Positions 34,707-48,534 are shown, counted from the first letter of the stretch. The stretch: DNA of 64,000 bases from Grifola frondosa (GCA_001683735.1 LUGG01000001.1:372001-436000), one strand, 5' to 3'. Numbers and translations: made by a program. The notes: a model not told the origin generated them from the letters alone.

Positions 34707-36354
34707 CTACAAATATCTTTTCGTACGCTTGATCTCCGCATAAGGATCCGGCTTCGGCATTCTGCCAAACCTCGGCTCCTCAATTTCTGTAGAACGTAAA
34801 AATCAATCTCGATGACAGCATGCGCAGTCGAGGAACAATCGAGTACTCACTCAATGTGTGCTCGTAGATGTGTGACACAGTCTTGTCCCACACTTCTCTC
34901 CACATGTGCGCTCCGCCGCCTCTCGTTCCATCAAACCCATACTTCTCCGCAAACTCCCGGAAGTTGAAGCCGAGCCTGTCTGCGTCCTCAATGGCCGGAA
35001 TCGAGATGCGCTCTGTCGCCGACACTTGTGGGAGTAGCAGAATTACGTAGCGGTGGTAAGGTGTACCGGCCTGCGGATGCGGAGGGACGTAGCGTGTGTG
35101 TGTTGTCGTAAGGGGAATGGGAGATGGCGAGAAAGCGGACAGAGGGATATTCGGACTGAACAAATTCGTAAATTGTGTAAACAACAACTGAATTGAGAGA
35201 TAACTTACTGGAGCCAGTGCAAGTAGGACTGGAATGACTCATTCTCCGGATCGGGGACGTCTGAGGCTATATAAGTCATATATCCTAAACGGCGACAAGA
35301 AGTACCCACCAAGGTCAACCATCAACAGGGTGTATAGCCGAGTGTCATTGTGGAAGACTGTTGTGTACAATGTCGGCGGTTTGCGCGTCTGGTGTAAGCA
35401 TTACGAGGTCAGACTAGATTAACGGCAAGTAATACAACGTACCTGTTCCGGCAACAAAAAAATACCAGGCTCGACCTGCTTGTGGTCGCGTTTGACACGG
35501 GCGCGGAGATACATACTCTTGGGCGGGGGTGCGAGGAAGTTAACACGAAGGTCAAGCGAAGGTTGCAGAACCGGAAGCAGGTCTGGCACCACGCTCATTT
35601 GGTAGATACGTTCCATCTGCCATAGCACGTTAAAATAAGGATCAGACACGATAACCTGCGACATACCAACAGATCCAATGCTCCGTCCTCTCTCCATTTC
35701 TGCTCAACAAGATGTCTGTAGACAGGGACGTTCAAGTCCGCTGGGAGCATGGTAAGACACCAACTGCGCTGTGCTCGGTCATAAAAACCGCTCACCCATG
35801 CCATTCCGCGCCATCCATCTCACGTCCGGCAGGTTGACTTCGGCCTGGATCTCTAAGATCTTCACCTTCTCCCGCATTTTCTGCAATGCCTCTTCGTCCT
35901 TCTCTCCCTCCGGCGCACTTTCTGCCGCCTTTAACGCCTCCTTCAGGTCAGCCAGCTCCTTCCTCAGTATCTTCGAGTCCCGCGCGATATATCGCAGTGC
36001 AAAGTCATACGCAGGCAGCACTCCCTTGGCGAGGGGACGGTTCCACTCCCGCGGACGCTCTAGCGAGATGAATGGCCGACGCGTCGGCCATACACGCGGT
36101 GGTGTCTTTCCCGTGTCCTCCTCAGCATCTTCCTTGGCGGCTGGAGCTACCTCTGATGCCTTTGCTGGCTTGGTTTTCGCAGGACGTGGGGCAGGGGAGG
36201 GAGCGGGAGGCGCAGGACTGGAAGCAACTTGAGGCGGCGGGGGCAGCTGGGTGTTCGCCTCAGCAGCGGGTGTGGAGGGTGTCTCGATGGACGCGTTTCC
36301 TCGTACGCCGGCGAGCCTGGGACATATCCGAGGTAGCCTTCGAAGAGCCAACAT
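34707..36354 (-). CDS. MRPL35: Mitochondrial large-subunit ribosomal protein mL38 (MRPL35), PEBP fold
   Basis: Component of the mitochondrial large ribosomal subunit. The N-terminus (MLALRRLPRICPRLAGVRG) is a basic presequence, followed by a Pro/Ala-rich linker, a charged helix (KILRKELADLKEALKAAES), then ERIYQMSVVPDLLPVLQP and the PEBP-like domain: TTVFHNDTRLYTLLMVDLDV, DPENESFQSYLHWL, HRYVILLLPQ and KYGFDGTRGGGAHMWREVWD. The end is RFGRMPKPDPYAEIKRTKRY. This order matches yeast Mrpl35/human MRPL38. Six to seven exons, frame apparently intact. The ATG at 36354 was chosen because upstream in-frame codons are not ATG. The gene lies about 310 bp from the stop of TOP2. Confidence 0.85.
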
Positions 36355-36666
36355 AGCACAAAAAGTCGCCGGAACGCGTCCACGCACAGAAATTACACTC
36401 TTCCCGAGTGTCTTACGTCAGCTTCCAAAAATGGCAGGCGTAGTGTTGCGGAGAGTTATAGTCGCATTCATACAACAAGTGAATCCCCCAACAAAAAAGT
36501 GCTCTTTCAAGATGTCTAAAATTACTGGGAAACCAGATGTGAATGGTAAGTAATGAGTGATGCAACGAAACTTGGTGGGAATGCGATGGTAAGTAGTGTG
36601 CGGAGAGAAAGAAAGCCTAGTGAATGCTAGAATACAGCACGGACAATATGGCAAGGATAGAATTCT
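36355..36666. promoter_or_regulatory. Region between TOP2 stop and mL38 start
   Basis: About 310 bp that must carry the TOP2 3' end and the mL38 promoter, both on the minus strand. No specific element recognised. Confidence 0.4.
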
Positions 36667-39600
36667 CTAGTCAAAGTCTTCAAAATCCGACCCGTCCTGA
36701 TCCCCGCCTTCATCCTCGGACGTAATCTCGATGTACTTCGATACCACCGCTCTTGCAGCGCGCTTCGGTGCCTCACGAGGAGGGGGTGCAGGCACCGCGT
36801 CGTCGTCGCTCATATCCGCGTCCGAGTTCACTACCTTCTTCGTAGCCGTCTTCTTGGATGCAGCCTTGGCCTTTCCGGCACCCGATTGACTGCTCGAGGA
36901 AGGCTTGCGTGCGGCAGACTTCTTGGCAGCGGCTGCAGCAGGGACTTTGTTGAAGAAGTCCGTTACCGCCGCTTGCGACGCCTTGCCGGCCTTCTTCGGT
37001 GCAGCTTCGATCAGCATATCATCGTCACTGTCGTCAATAACCATCGGCAGTTCTTCTTCTTCTTCTTTGGGGCGGGCTTGATGTACATAGCATCGTCGCT
37101 CTCCTCATCCGATGCTGGGCTAAGGTGCAACATTCAGTCTCGTACTGCACTCAAAGTATAATAGACACTGACCTCTTGCGCTTGGCCGCAGGAGCAGCCC
37201 CCGCTTTTCCTTTCCCTTTATCCTTGGAAGCAGGAATGATCTCCACGTCAGAATCCGACGACTTTGGCGTCACTTTCTTCTTGCCAGAAGGTGCCGTCTT
37301 GGATTTAGCTGCGTACATCTCGAAGTCCGACTCGGATTCAGATTTCGCAATAACTTTCTTGGCCGCCTTCTTTGGCGGCGGCGGAGGCACGTCGTCATCA
37401 TCATCTTCCTCCTTGAGCGCGAGGTTAGAGCCAGAAGGCACGGCTGCGGCAGTCTTCTTCACTGGTCCAGCCTTCTTCGCCTTCGCGGCTGCCTTGGTCG
37501 GCTTGAAATCATCGTCCGATTCTTCGGTTTTCGCGACTTTCTTGCCGGCGCCGAAGAGAGGCAGTTTCGTTTGCTTGCGCTTACTATTCTTGGCAGTGGC
37601 ATTCGCCGCGAACACCTTCCCTCCCAGATGGCACAAGTGTTCTGCGGAGCGATATATTAGTATCGGAACTTGAAGGGCGGAGGAATGGAATGTCACCTTC
37701 CACTCCCCGAGGAACCGGTCGAGGTCAGTCTGCCACATTTGGATCGGGGTAAGTTCCAGCAAAGCCAGAAGCTCCGCCTCCTTGTCTCTTCCTTGTTGAC
37801 GCAACTTCTCAATCTATACAGGAGAATAATGGTTTAGTGCGAGAACTTTGAATTGTCAGCAATTTCTTCACCTTCTCCTTGGTCAAACTCCAGATTTGCA
37901 TTCCCAATAGGTAGTCGAAGTCAGACGCAGTTCCTTCTTCCTCATCGTCTACAGCAGGTTCGTCCTCACCCATGGCTTTAGCTTTCGCGACCTTGGGGAA
38001 TGGCCGGAATTGCTTCTTGCGCAATTCTGCAACAATGTCCGTCTTCTTCCGGTTGGACACGACCAACTCCTTATCCACGATCATCTGCACAAACCGCGCT
38101 TGATTGTTCAGTCTCTCGAGCTGGTTCTGCAATTCGTTTGCCATGAAGTCCTATGATATTCATTTAGTAAACTCGTAATACAAGTTTGGGAAATGCCTAC
38201 CTTGCGCTTCTGATAATACGCCAGACGTCTAGGATAGAAGTCTTCGATGATTCCTTCGGGAGAAGCATATCTCTTGATCTTTCCGTCGAAGTCGAAGCAG
38301 ATCATGTTGCTAGTGTTGATCTTGGTGGTCAGCTTGAAAAACTCGTGCAGACCTTGCTTCTCCGCCTTTTCGAGATCCTTCTCCGCCATGTTGATAACAA
38401 AGTGGACATTCATGTTAGTATGGTGCTCTTTGTAGTCCTGTTGTTCAAATATCAGCACATGAGAGCGGGAAAGGCCACTTTCAGGGATTCGTACCTTGAT
38501 CACGCCGTCGCCCTTCTCTCCACACATTGTCTCAAGCTCCGTCTTGTAGGTCTGTGTCCATTTGTGGACAGGCAGTTCTGTAATCTCGACGGTTGTGTCG
38601 TCGATCTTGTTTACAGTACCGAAGACGTCGTACTTGTGCTCTCCAACCTTCTTGATCGTCCCCGTGAAGCCACGCCACCAGGGCATCATCGGCACTTGCT
38701 CCTCACCGTTCATGACCCGTAGAATATTGGCGACAATGTCTTCTGGGTTGTAGCTCGGGATAGTAGTGCTCCATCCTGTAGAGAAAATCAATACTACGAA
38801 GGAAGAGAACAGATTTACAATTACCAGTGCCGATACCCTCCGCGCCATTGACCAAAACCAGAGGTATGATAGGCATGTAGAAGTCAGGCTCGAGGTCTTT
38901 GCCATCCTCCTGTTGATAGGTGAGGACAGCATCGTCCGCCGGGTGGATAACAGTTCGGACGATCGGAGCGACTTCCGTGTAGATGTACCTAGCAGAAGCA
39001 TGGTCTTTACCACCCTGGTCGCGACTACCGAATTGACCATTCGGCATGAGGAGATTCATGTTATTGCTTCCAACAAAGTCTTGCGCTAAGTTGATGATTG
39101 TTGCCATCAAACTCTGCTCTCCGTGATGGTACGCCGAAAGTCCAGATACATAACCAACCAGTTGAGCAACCTACATGGAGGAGTTCTTAGCGCTTATTCA
39201 GGTATTCGTTGACAGTCATGTACCTTCATTTCCTTGGCGAGCTTAATTTTGAAGCAGGCCCAAACAACCTTCCTTTGACCGGGTTTGAGCCCATCCGAGA
39301 CGAAGGGAATTGAACGAATGTTATCGGCCATAGAGAACAAGATGAGTTCCCTGTTGATGAAGTCCGACATCGAGATTTCGCGTTGCGTGTGATCAAGATA
39401 TGTCCCCGGCTGAATGCAGTGAATAGGTCATCAGAAGGTTTCGTTGCAGTACAGCATGAGATTTATGGGAAATACCTTAAACTGACGGAGCCACTCCTTA
39501 CGATCGTCTGCCTTTTTCTTGCTGAACGCCAGCTCGATCAATTCCCGATCGCCTTCCTCTGCGGTAGAGAAAGGTATCATGTGCCGTTTCATGTCGCTAA

Positions 39601-42126
39601 AGTAATCTCGCGCATCCTCATCCTTGCTTGTTCCTAGACCCTATATCCGTATCAGCAAACGGCAAAATGAGGCTCCAGATGTAACACAAACTTTGTAGTA
39701 CTTGAAGTCCCATTTCTGCGAGTTCGGTGTCTCTGCTTTCCAACGTTCGTACTCCGGAATAGTATAGAAGTTGATCTTTTCCTTTCCTTTCCACACCTAA
39801 TAACAGATTCATGACCAGTGCATCGGTCAACAGTCAAATGACTTACCCTAACCACTGGCGTGACGAATTCTACAAGGAATCGTGGAATTTTCAGCAACGA
39901 CGGATAGAAATGATCGATGTAGTTGATCAGTAATCCTTTGATATGTGAACCGTCGTGATCCTAGACATGGTGGTAGTTAGCATCAATTGTTCTCAATAAT
40001 AAATCGACGACTAACTTGATCCGTCATCAGCATCAATCGGCCGTAACGCAGACCGTTGGCGTCCGTGTACACCTTGTTGTGCTGCAGTCCCAAAATCTTC
40101 TTGATGTTCTGGATCTCCTCGTTCTTCATGATCTGATCGTGCTTCGCATCTCGCACGTTCAGGAGCTTTCCACGGAGAGGGAAGACGCCGTAGTTGTCAC
40201 GACCAACAACACCCAGACCTGCGACCGCTAGCGTTTTGGCGGAATCCCCTCGGTAAGGATGAGCGTACATTCATGGGCCTTTTTGGTGCCTGCATTGTTC
40301 GCATCAGAAAGCTTGGGTAAGCCAGTCAGCCTAATAGAAGCGTCATCAAGTAATCAGCAAAAAAATAACGACGGAAACCCACCTCGTTCTTCGACTGCCA
40401 TCCGTCTTCTTCAACTGCTGATCAGCCTTGAACTTTGCCCAGTTCAAAATATGGTCGATAATCGAAGACTTTTGGACTACGCCGATTTGCGGGATAAGTT
40501 CATGTGCGAACTGTAAAAACTTATCAACACACCTTTCTTCATGAACTCCTCCGAGAGCACAGGCTTGGTCCCGAACTTGCTCGCAGGCAGAGTTAGAGTC
40601 TCCTTCGTCTGACTGTCAAATGTGGGATTTTCGATCAATGCATTCACGAATACCACATATGATTCTTGACCTGTGCCGGCTTGACCGCGGCACCCTTATT
40701 CTTCTTTGTAATCGACGCTATGAGAGCTTTGGCAATCTGGTCCGCGATGACCGTAACGTGCGTGCCTCCCTTCACGGTCGAAATCGAGTTAGCGAATGAC
40801 ACCTGCTGAGGTATGCCTTCGGAAACCGCGAAAGCCACTTCCCACCGTTTGTCGATCTGCTCGAAGATGACCGACTGTTTCGGCTGTGCAGCTCCGCCCG
40901 ACGTCTCTGCCGCCTCCTCAGCCGCAGAGTTGATATAAAGCTCAACGTACTGCTTGAAACCTTTGATCTTCAATCGCTCATCGTTCAGGAACACCTTCAC
41001 ATCCTTCACTGTACCGGCCAAATCGTGAACCCGCTTTTTGAGGAGCGCGACGGTGTCTTCGTCGATACAATCCATTCCAAAGCGCTTCAGATCGGGCTTG
41101 AATGTGACGCGCGTATATTCCTCGCCCCGGCCGTTCTTCGTGATCTTCGCCTTGCCCATCTTGCTCATGTTATCCGTCCACGTCTGAACGTATTTCTGCC
41201 CAGAAGCTTTGTCCGCCGTATCGACGGTGAACTCCACGGAGTAGATATTCGCCAACTTTGCACCGTAACCGTTACGACCTCCTGTCATTTCTTCTCATCG
41301 TCATCATAGTTCGAAGAAGACAATAGGTGTCCGAAGATTAGTTCGGGAATGTACATTCTCCTTTGAATGCATCTCGATCGGTATTCCGCGACCATTATTA
41401 TAGACCGAAATGGTGTTGTTCTCGGCATCAATGGTGACCTTGACAGTGTCCATATTGGAGTCGTTAATCTGCATTAGGGTTAGTAACGGCAAAAAAAAAA
41501 CTTTCACATTGAAGCAAATATATGCAATGCGAGTATCATGATGATACTCGCACGAGCAGAGACCGCTCTGCTGCATTTCCTTTCCCATAATAAATTACAA
41601 CTACCTTATTGTCAGCGGCATTCACCAGAATTTCATCCACGATCTTGAAGAAACCGGGAACATACTTGATCTCCCTATGGACCATCCGATTCTTTTCCGA
41701 GTCCCAGGCCCACATAGGCTGTGTAATAGTTTCCACGCTACCAATATACGAATCCGGCCGCTTGAGAATATGTTCCAGTTGTGACAGCTGCAAAGCACCA
41801 TTACTAGTCACGACAAACAGGAAAGACGCGTCAACGAACTTTTGTATACGTTTCAGATGCATTTTCGTTCTTCGGGTTCGCCGGTGCCGACGTCCCAGCA
41901 GTGGGGCATCGTTGTCGTCATCCCTCTCCCATCTGAATCCGCGTTGTCATCCTTGCACCAAAACTTTCTTCTTCGGAGCAGCCTTGGCTTCGCGGGAGCT
42001 TTCGCGGCAGCCTTCGTCGCGGGTTTAGCTTTAGGACAGCCTTGGTATTCTTCTTCGGCGCGGGAGCATAGCCTTCCGACTCGGAGCCAGAGACATCGAG
42101 GTCGAAGTTCTCCTCAGAAGAACTCA
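36667..42126 (-). CDS. TOP2: DNA topoisomerase II
   Basis: Type IIA topoisomerase, the nuclear ATP-dependent strand-passing enzyme. Domains in order: acidic start (MSSSEENFDLDVSGSESEGY); GHKL ATPase with EILVNAADNK (Mg/ATP), NNGRGIPIEMH and TGGRNGYGAKLAN; transducer (KKNKGAAVKPAQVKNHMW); TOPRIM (acidic motif near 40255, then LMTDQDHDG); winged helix with the active-site tyrosine in SARYIYTEV; the cleavage core (GAEGIGTGWSTTIPSYNP); coiled coil (LERLNNQARFVQMI); and a Lys/Asp/Ser-rich tail ending DGSDFEDFD. About eighteen exons; ATG at 42126. Frame breaks: several in the Lys-rich N-terminus (41900-42060), two near 41290-41350, one in the C run 40256-40259 that turns EGDSA out of frame, and one near 37060. 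All are repairable by single or double bases, so I read this as an intact gene in imperfect sequence. Confidence 0.95.
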
Positions 42127-42581
42127 TCTTTCTCGAGATCCGATGACAATATATAGTGTTTGAGAATGATTTGCGCGTGTAAAGATGGTGGTTGAGGAGG
42201 TTGCCAGGTGTGGTTCGCGTCAAACTCGAACACGATCGCGCGGGGTTTGGAATCGCGTCGTGCACGTGACGTATAAACAATCGCGTACGGCCAAATTTTG
42301 CCCGACCAGCTGAAAACAAGTTGTTGCTTGTCAGATGAAGAGCGGAAACTCGAATATGCGACGGAAGGAATGTGGATATATGTAAGGGACTTCGAAGCTA
42401 AGTTTTCACGCACGTAATGGCCAACGGCTACTCATGCACGTCGACTTGACCGCAGAATGCAAGGAGAAAACACGCGAAAGGTCACGCTGCGGTCACAACA
42501 TAGCTGCAATTAGATAATGCAGCAAGTACGTAAATTGCAAAATGCATAATACAACGAGGGTGTACACTATTATTTTCTCTA
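42127..42581. other. Intergenic region upstream of TOP2
   Basis: TOP2 promoter side and the 3' flank of the ABCF gene. No further coding sequence. I do not see a clear TATA box near the TOP2 start. Confidence 0.5.
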
Positions 42582-45500
42582 CTATGGACGGGCCTTGATG
42601 TTGCTGACGATAAGGCTCTGCAAATCACACCATGAATCCATGGTTCTGAGAAGTTCGGGTCTGAGCAACGCACCTTGTATGCCTGCACATCGCCTCTGAA
42701 TTTGCTGACGGTACCATCGGCGCAAACCCATAACTAAGCCATGGGGATAAGTGAGATCAAAAAGGTCAGACAGGGAGGCCTCGTACTTCTTTGGCCACGG
42801 AAGTGATAAACCGCTCGTCGTGAGAAATGATAATCACACCTCCATTCCAGGTATTCAAAGCCGCCATGAGTGCATCAAGACCCTATCAAAAAAGATCAGT
42901 CAGAGAGCCATTGCTTCAGCAAATCCATGTATAACCTCAATATCCAGGTGGTTAGTGGGCTGTATTAGTCCAGTTGTGAGTGCCTATATCCGTCTTCTCG
43001 ATATAATCACCACATACCTCATCCAATAGCAACACATGGGGCCTCTGTAGGGACAACACGGCAAAGGCAACACGAGACTTTTGACCACCACTTAGAGTAC
43101 CAATCTGCTGCAACCTGTAATCGTAATGAACAAAACACGTAAATGAACGCGATCTACGAGAAGGACTCGCCCAGTCATGCCACTGATCTGGAAATTGCCT
43201 AGATGTCCTCGGTACTCCTGTTCGGTCTTCCCAGGGAATTTAGACGCAAGAAATTGGACCGGTGTCATATCCGGAATCAGGCTGTCAACATGATGCTGCG
43301 CGAAATACCCTCTGCAATGGGTTCGCGTCGAATTCAGCGATCAAACACGAGACAGAAACAAAACGTACATCCTCAGACGACCATTTTGGCTCACATGTCC
43401 CGCAAGCGGCTTCAATTCTCCAGTCAATAACTTGATACTATTGAAATACAGACGCGTTACTCCGATGTGCAACAAGGATGTCATCGATTCACTTACAGTG
43501 TCGACTTTCCTGCACCGTTGGGTCCCACAACTGCCATACGGGAGTCCAATCCCACGTCGATATTCACGTTTCGCAGCAAAATTTTGTCCGGGGTATAGCC
43601 AAATGACACCTCATTCAGCTGTAATAATGGTGGAGATATTTTTTCGGCCTCAGGGAACTTGAACGTCTCTGTCTCTTCCACTTCGGGCGGATGAAGCTCT
43701 GGCAACTACATGGTTATCAGTAAAACGACGAGGAAGGTCGGGGTGGAATATGCACCTTCTCCAAAATTTTAATTTTAGATTGTGCTTGTGCTGCACGGTT
43801 CGCATTGTATCGCCATCGGTCGATGAAGGCTTGCAAATGTTTACGGTACTCCATCTGCGTCTCGTATTCCTTTCGAAGGTTACGATCGCGTTCGGATTTT
43901 GTGGAGTAGAACTGTGTGAAATTCCTGGAGGTGTATAGATAAATATAATAAAATACTGGAGGACGTAAGAGGACGTACCCTTTGTAGTAATCGAGGCGAC
44001 CTGAGTGTTGGTGAATGATGTCGGTGGCCACAGCATCCCTACATAAATATTCAGGTAACTGCTGTGAATATCAAGATGGAGACTTACAGGAACGCGCGGT
44101 CGTGTGAGCTGAAAAAAAGGTGAGTAGATGGGTTTGCGATATAAAATGAAGACATACACGACAAGAAGTGTTCCAGGCCACGTCTGGAGGTAATCTTCCA
44201 GCCATGCCAAAGCATTTAGATCGACTGCATCATACAAGTTAGAACTGTTCTTGATTTCATGTGGAATTAATGCTTACTGTGATTCGACGGCTCATCCAGC
44301 AGCAGCAGTGAAGGCTAACAGACAGGTTCAACAGGAGCCGAGATGGAGGTCAACAGATAATACCTTGACAAACAACGCCCTGGCTAATGCTAGTCTCATC
44401 CTCCAACCACCACTGAATGATTTCGTCGGTCTCTGCTGGTCTTCTTCGCTGAATCCGAGCCCTAGATGGGAGATTACAACCCGCCTTCAAAATGCACTGA
44501 CTGGTACTCACCAGCAAGCAATGCTGCGGCTCTTGCAGGTCCGCTTTCGGCTTCCATCTCGGCAAGACGCGAATGTACATCTGCGAGTCGCGTTTGTGCC
44601 TCCTCTGCGCATCCTCAAATCGTTTGTCGTCTCCTTCACTGTCGAGTTCTGCGAGCTGCTTATTTAGCGATGCTTCTTCACGCAGCAAGGTGTCGCGCCA
44701 GACGTCAGCTTTGAGCACCGAGTCAAGTGCGGTAGTTTCGTCGCCAATAATCTGAAAGCGAGCATAATGATCAGCATATACAACGGTATTAAAAAGTGTC
44801 ACGGACCTCTTGTTCAACGAACAGGATTGTGATGTGTGAGGGGATCGGCACCTCACGCATCGCGATGTGTCGAAGCAGTGTTGACTTTCCAACACCATTA
44901 CGACCAATCAAACCATAGCGACGCCCATGAGCGAGGGTCAGGGATGCACCAGACCTGTGGAAAATTAGCACACAAGATACTGTATCAAATATGTACTTAC
45001 AAGATACGGTTTGAACCAAAGTTGACATCAATTGACGGTAGATGGATATCCTTCGACTTGTTTTTGGATGCGGCGGCAGCGTCAAGGGGATTGATTTTCA
45101 AAAACATTTCTTCGTATGATTGCTGCAGAAGCATTGTAAATTCGCTGGTCGTCGTAAAACCACAAACAGTTTATGTACCTGTTTCCTCTGTTGGTCGAGC
45201 AGTTTTGAACCTTCGTATAGATTCCGCTTGGAACGTTTCTCTATCTTGGCCTGTCATCCTCGTTAGTAGATTGACGACAATAATGATACAAAGGGCTGAC
45301 CTTTAGCTTAGCCTCCTGCTTCTCTAGCTTCTTCACATCGACTCGTGAAGCTCTGTCAATCGCATCGTCCAGCATTCTCTCGATACATAACTTAAGACAA
45401 CTCACTTTCCCTTGTTAATGCTCTCGAGATCAACTCCCTCGGAGAAAGCAATGGTGCTACTCATCACATTCGACTTGCTCATATCCATGACTTTGTCCAA

Positions 45501-45796
45501 CCGCACCAATCCTGTTTTCCTTCCTGCCCTGTTCCGTTCTTCTCTCCTACTGAGAGAATCTCTCAGCATTTCCCCAGTGTCTTCATTACTTGATCTAATT
45601 GAGGGCTCTTTGCCTTCCGAGAGGATGAGCCAATCGCAGAATCAAGAATAGTGCGGGTAACTTGAAGGACATCCTCATCTTCTGCTGCGTCATCGAGATC
45701 GAGGAGGTAGCCGGAGAGATACTGGACAATAATCTCTTCTGTACCAGGAAGCGTGGTACGAATCTCCTCGGCGATGTCTTCTGGGGATATAGACAT
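42582..45796 (-). CDS. GCN20: ABCF ATPase, GCN20 type
   Basis: Soluble ABC protein with two nucleotide-binding domains and no membrane helices. Yeast Gcn20 works with Gcn1 on ribosomes to activate Gcn2 under amino-acid starvation. The N-terminal region ([20 protein letters not shown] ... YLSGYLLDL) is the GCN20-type extension, followed by a charged linker ([20 protein letters not shown]). NBD1: [18 protein letters not shown] (Walker A), [17 protein letters not shown] (signature), [15 protein letters not shown] (Walker B). NBD2: [62 protein letters not shown]. All catalytic motifs are present. About fifteen exons; the stop is at 42582-42584. The linker with [15 protein letters not shown] between the domains is normal for ABCF. 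Confidence 0.9.
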
Positions 45797-46378
45797 TATG
45801 TGGTAATCGCGTCTAAAGGATATATGAGAACGCTAGATCTATATATCAATGCAAGCAATTAGCGGGTGAACTTCAAGTAACCTGCTGAGACCAAGAATTG
45901 GCGGGACCACCACTAACTTCTGAAAGACGCGCGCACTTATACGTACGTGACTTGCACGTGACCCACCCACGCGTTTTGCGCGAACGCCGCACTGATTCCC
46001 TTACGCGCGGATTCTCTCGCTGTACATCCGAGAATACGAATACTAACGTTCTAGATCTATGCTCGATACAGTGCGCATTTCTAAACTATTTTTGAGTTCC
46101 ACCGCTTTCTTCATTGTCCAGCATCTAATTCATGCTCTTCCGGCGAGGAAGAAGCTGGACGATTGATTCCTTGAATCTCACCGAAAGTCTGTCATGCTGG
46201 AAGCAGGGATATCATAGTGTCAAATATGTAGCTGTACGTAGTATATTCTCGAGAACAATATCGACATCGGCTCTGCACGCTGGACTGGCATGATCAGGGA
46301 GCACCAGCAACAATTCGGCAGGGAATAGCGATATTAGTCTATTGAGAACACAAATGAATAATGAATAATTTACATCAA
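45797..46378. other. Intergenic region upstream of GCN20-like gene
   Basis: About 580 bp between the ABCF start and the stop of proline dehydrogenase. Short chance frames only. Confidence 0.5.
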
Positions 46379-48534
46379 TCAACCAAAGAACCGTTCCCGA
46401 ATCTCCTTCGCAGCCCTCTGCCGCTCGACTGCTGCACCACCATTGCCCAGCACCGACTTATTTTCGATCGCACGTCTGCTGAGATACGGCATGACCTGCG
46501 GTGTCATCGTCATTTAGTCTGCTTAACACAGATGGAGGAGCGTGTGCACTGACATCAGATAGATTCCCGTAGGGAGTGTACTTCAGGACGAAGGGCGAAG
46601 AGCACCGTGTGCGATCGACGAGATGATTCGTCAGCGCGTCGTGCATACCTACAAATGACGAACAAGGTCAGTGTGCCGTTAACAGAGAAACACAGATGCA
46701 CCGACCATACAGCTGTCCCAGCGAAATGCGCTCTGTGACCTCATCCGGGATGTGCACGACACCCCCCTGTTCTTTTGCAAGACCCTGCCTTACGAGCTCG
46801 CGAAGTACGAGGTCCGTGCTTTCCCAGTTGTGCGTACCGAGCATCACGCCGATCGTCGGACTCGGCGCGCCTGCCGCGACATCGGCGCGAATAAGGCCGA
46901 CGAGCTGGGCAGCGCACGAATTGAAGCATGCATCTGTCTCCGGCTTGGTGAGCCAGACCGGGGGAAGGGCCTCGGGGGAGATAGAGAGCGAGTGGCTGTG
47001 CTCGGCGGAGGAAGGGTTCGCGGCAGCGGTGTGCGAGGAGACCTCATGCGGGTGATAGGCGCCGCGCACGAGCTTCACGCCGAGTGCGTAGCCGCCTGCA
47101 TGTGCCGCTGCGATACTCTGAGTGAGGTATTCCGGTGTGCTGTGTGGCGGACGTCAGCGATGAGAGCTGCAACTGCCGCTATGAAGAAACAGACTAACCG
47201 ATGAAGATAAGCCTGGTAAGTGTTGTAGATCAAAGGTTGCACGGCGGGAGACACAACAGGAGCTGGAGAAGAGCCAAACCACAAAGACTGCGATTTTTTG
47301 GGAGGCTGAGGGAGCTTGTTGAATTCGCGCATGAGATCCAGACAGAGGGCGTCTATCGCAGGCTGGTCATTAAGGTTAGGGTCTACTTTTGGCGGAGCAA
47401 AATATGGAGCAAATATACCTGGTACCAACTGGACTTGCATGAATTAGCGACCGCGTGATGGCAAGACGGGATATATGATGGGGACGAACCTGTGCTCGGC
47501 GTCGATGACAATCCGGACACCGCGTTGCTTGGCTCGTGAACAGATCGCATGCAGGTCGGCACGGAGCTCGCGTAGGGCAGCGACATCACCAGGGGTCAGA
47601 GGGCCAGGCGGGGTTTGTGCATCGAGGATGTCCAGATCAGCTGGGAGCGGGCAGCCGGGGAACGCGACACGCGGCGAGGTCAGCGGGCGCGTCGCGACAA
47701 GGTGCTTTGACAGGTTGAGCAGCGATTCCGAGCTGGGCAGCATCGCACTCTGCAAGAGAAGCGTGTTCAATGCACATGTCAAGCAAGGGATAAATCACAG
47801 TGCACTTGCCAGCTTGACCGCGACCCATGTCCGGCGACCCGAGACGCCGCTCGTATACCTGTCCTCGAAATCCGCCGCGACGTCCACGCAGTGGATCGTC
47901 TCGGTGACGATTTGCTTGTGTGCCAATTCAGCCGATTTCGTGTCCTCGCGCACATTCCCTGCAGCCTCTTCCTCGTCGACCTCGACGCTGTACACAAATA
48001 TGCATCCCTTGTTCTCTGCGCGTAGCTGCTCCATGACGGGGATCGTGTCCTCTGCCGTGTCTCCACCTACGAACTAAGAGCGTGTCACGCGTTGCCATCG
48101 AACTGCACTGAATGTGGGCGCACCTGGTTGAAGAATGTGATGCGAACTGCGGCTTCCGTGATCTGCTTGATGCCGGGGATGGAGAGTAGAGCGGCGAGGA
48201 TCGCCGGAGAATAGTCGACGAGGGGAGGTATCGAGCACATGGCATATACGACGTACGTCCTTATGAGCGTGGACAGCGGAGTGCGCGGTCTCTCGGAGAG
48301 GTTGGCCCTTTCATTGGCGAGCGCTGCATCAGCATGGATAGTAGACTGCGTATGTCCGTAAAACAAGGATGCTGCGACTATCGCGCCCGAGGCGAGACCG
48401 ATGCGAGTAAGACGATGAGCATTGAAGAAAGCTGGACGAGGAGCGGAGCGAGTGGATGATGCGAGTGTTCGTGCAGGGCAGAAAGCGAGAGAGCGTTGCA
48501 AGGTTGGCGACCTGCAGACCAGTCTGAACGACAT
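46379..48534 (-). CDS. PUT1: Mitochondrial proline dehydrogenase
   Basis: FAD-dependent oxidation of proline to pyrroline-5-carboxylate at the inner mitochondrial membrane. The start at 48534 (MSFRLVCRSPTLQRSLAF) is an Arg/Ser-rich presequence, followed by IRTYVVYAMCSIPPLVDYSP. Barrel motifs in order: FVGGDTAEDTIPVMEQLRAE, TWVAVKLSAMLPSS, RGVRIVIDAEHSWYQPAID, PLIYNTYQAYLHRTPEYL, GVKLVRGAYHPHE (FAD region), GVMLGTHNWESTDLVLRE and the C-terminal substrate/FAD motif YLSRRAIENKSVLG, ending AAKEIRERFFG. About eight exons. The insert in the segment near 46960-47050 (NPSSAEHSHSLSISP) is common in fungal forms. The frame appears intact across canonical introns. Confidence 0.9.

Noticed and set aside
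41609..42028. Plus-strand open frame opposite the start of TOP2
   Set aside because: Shadow of the Lys/Ala-rich TOP2 N-terminus, with no independent features.
36667..42126. TOP2 as a pseudogene
   Set aside because: All catalytic domains are present and strongly conserved between the frame breaks, and introns have intact splice sites.
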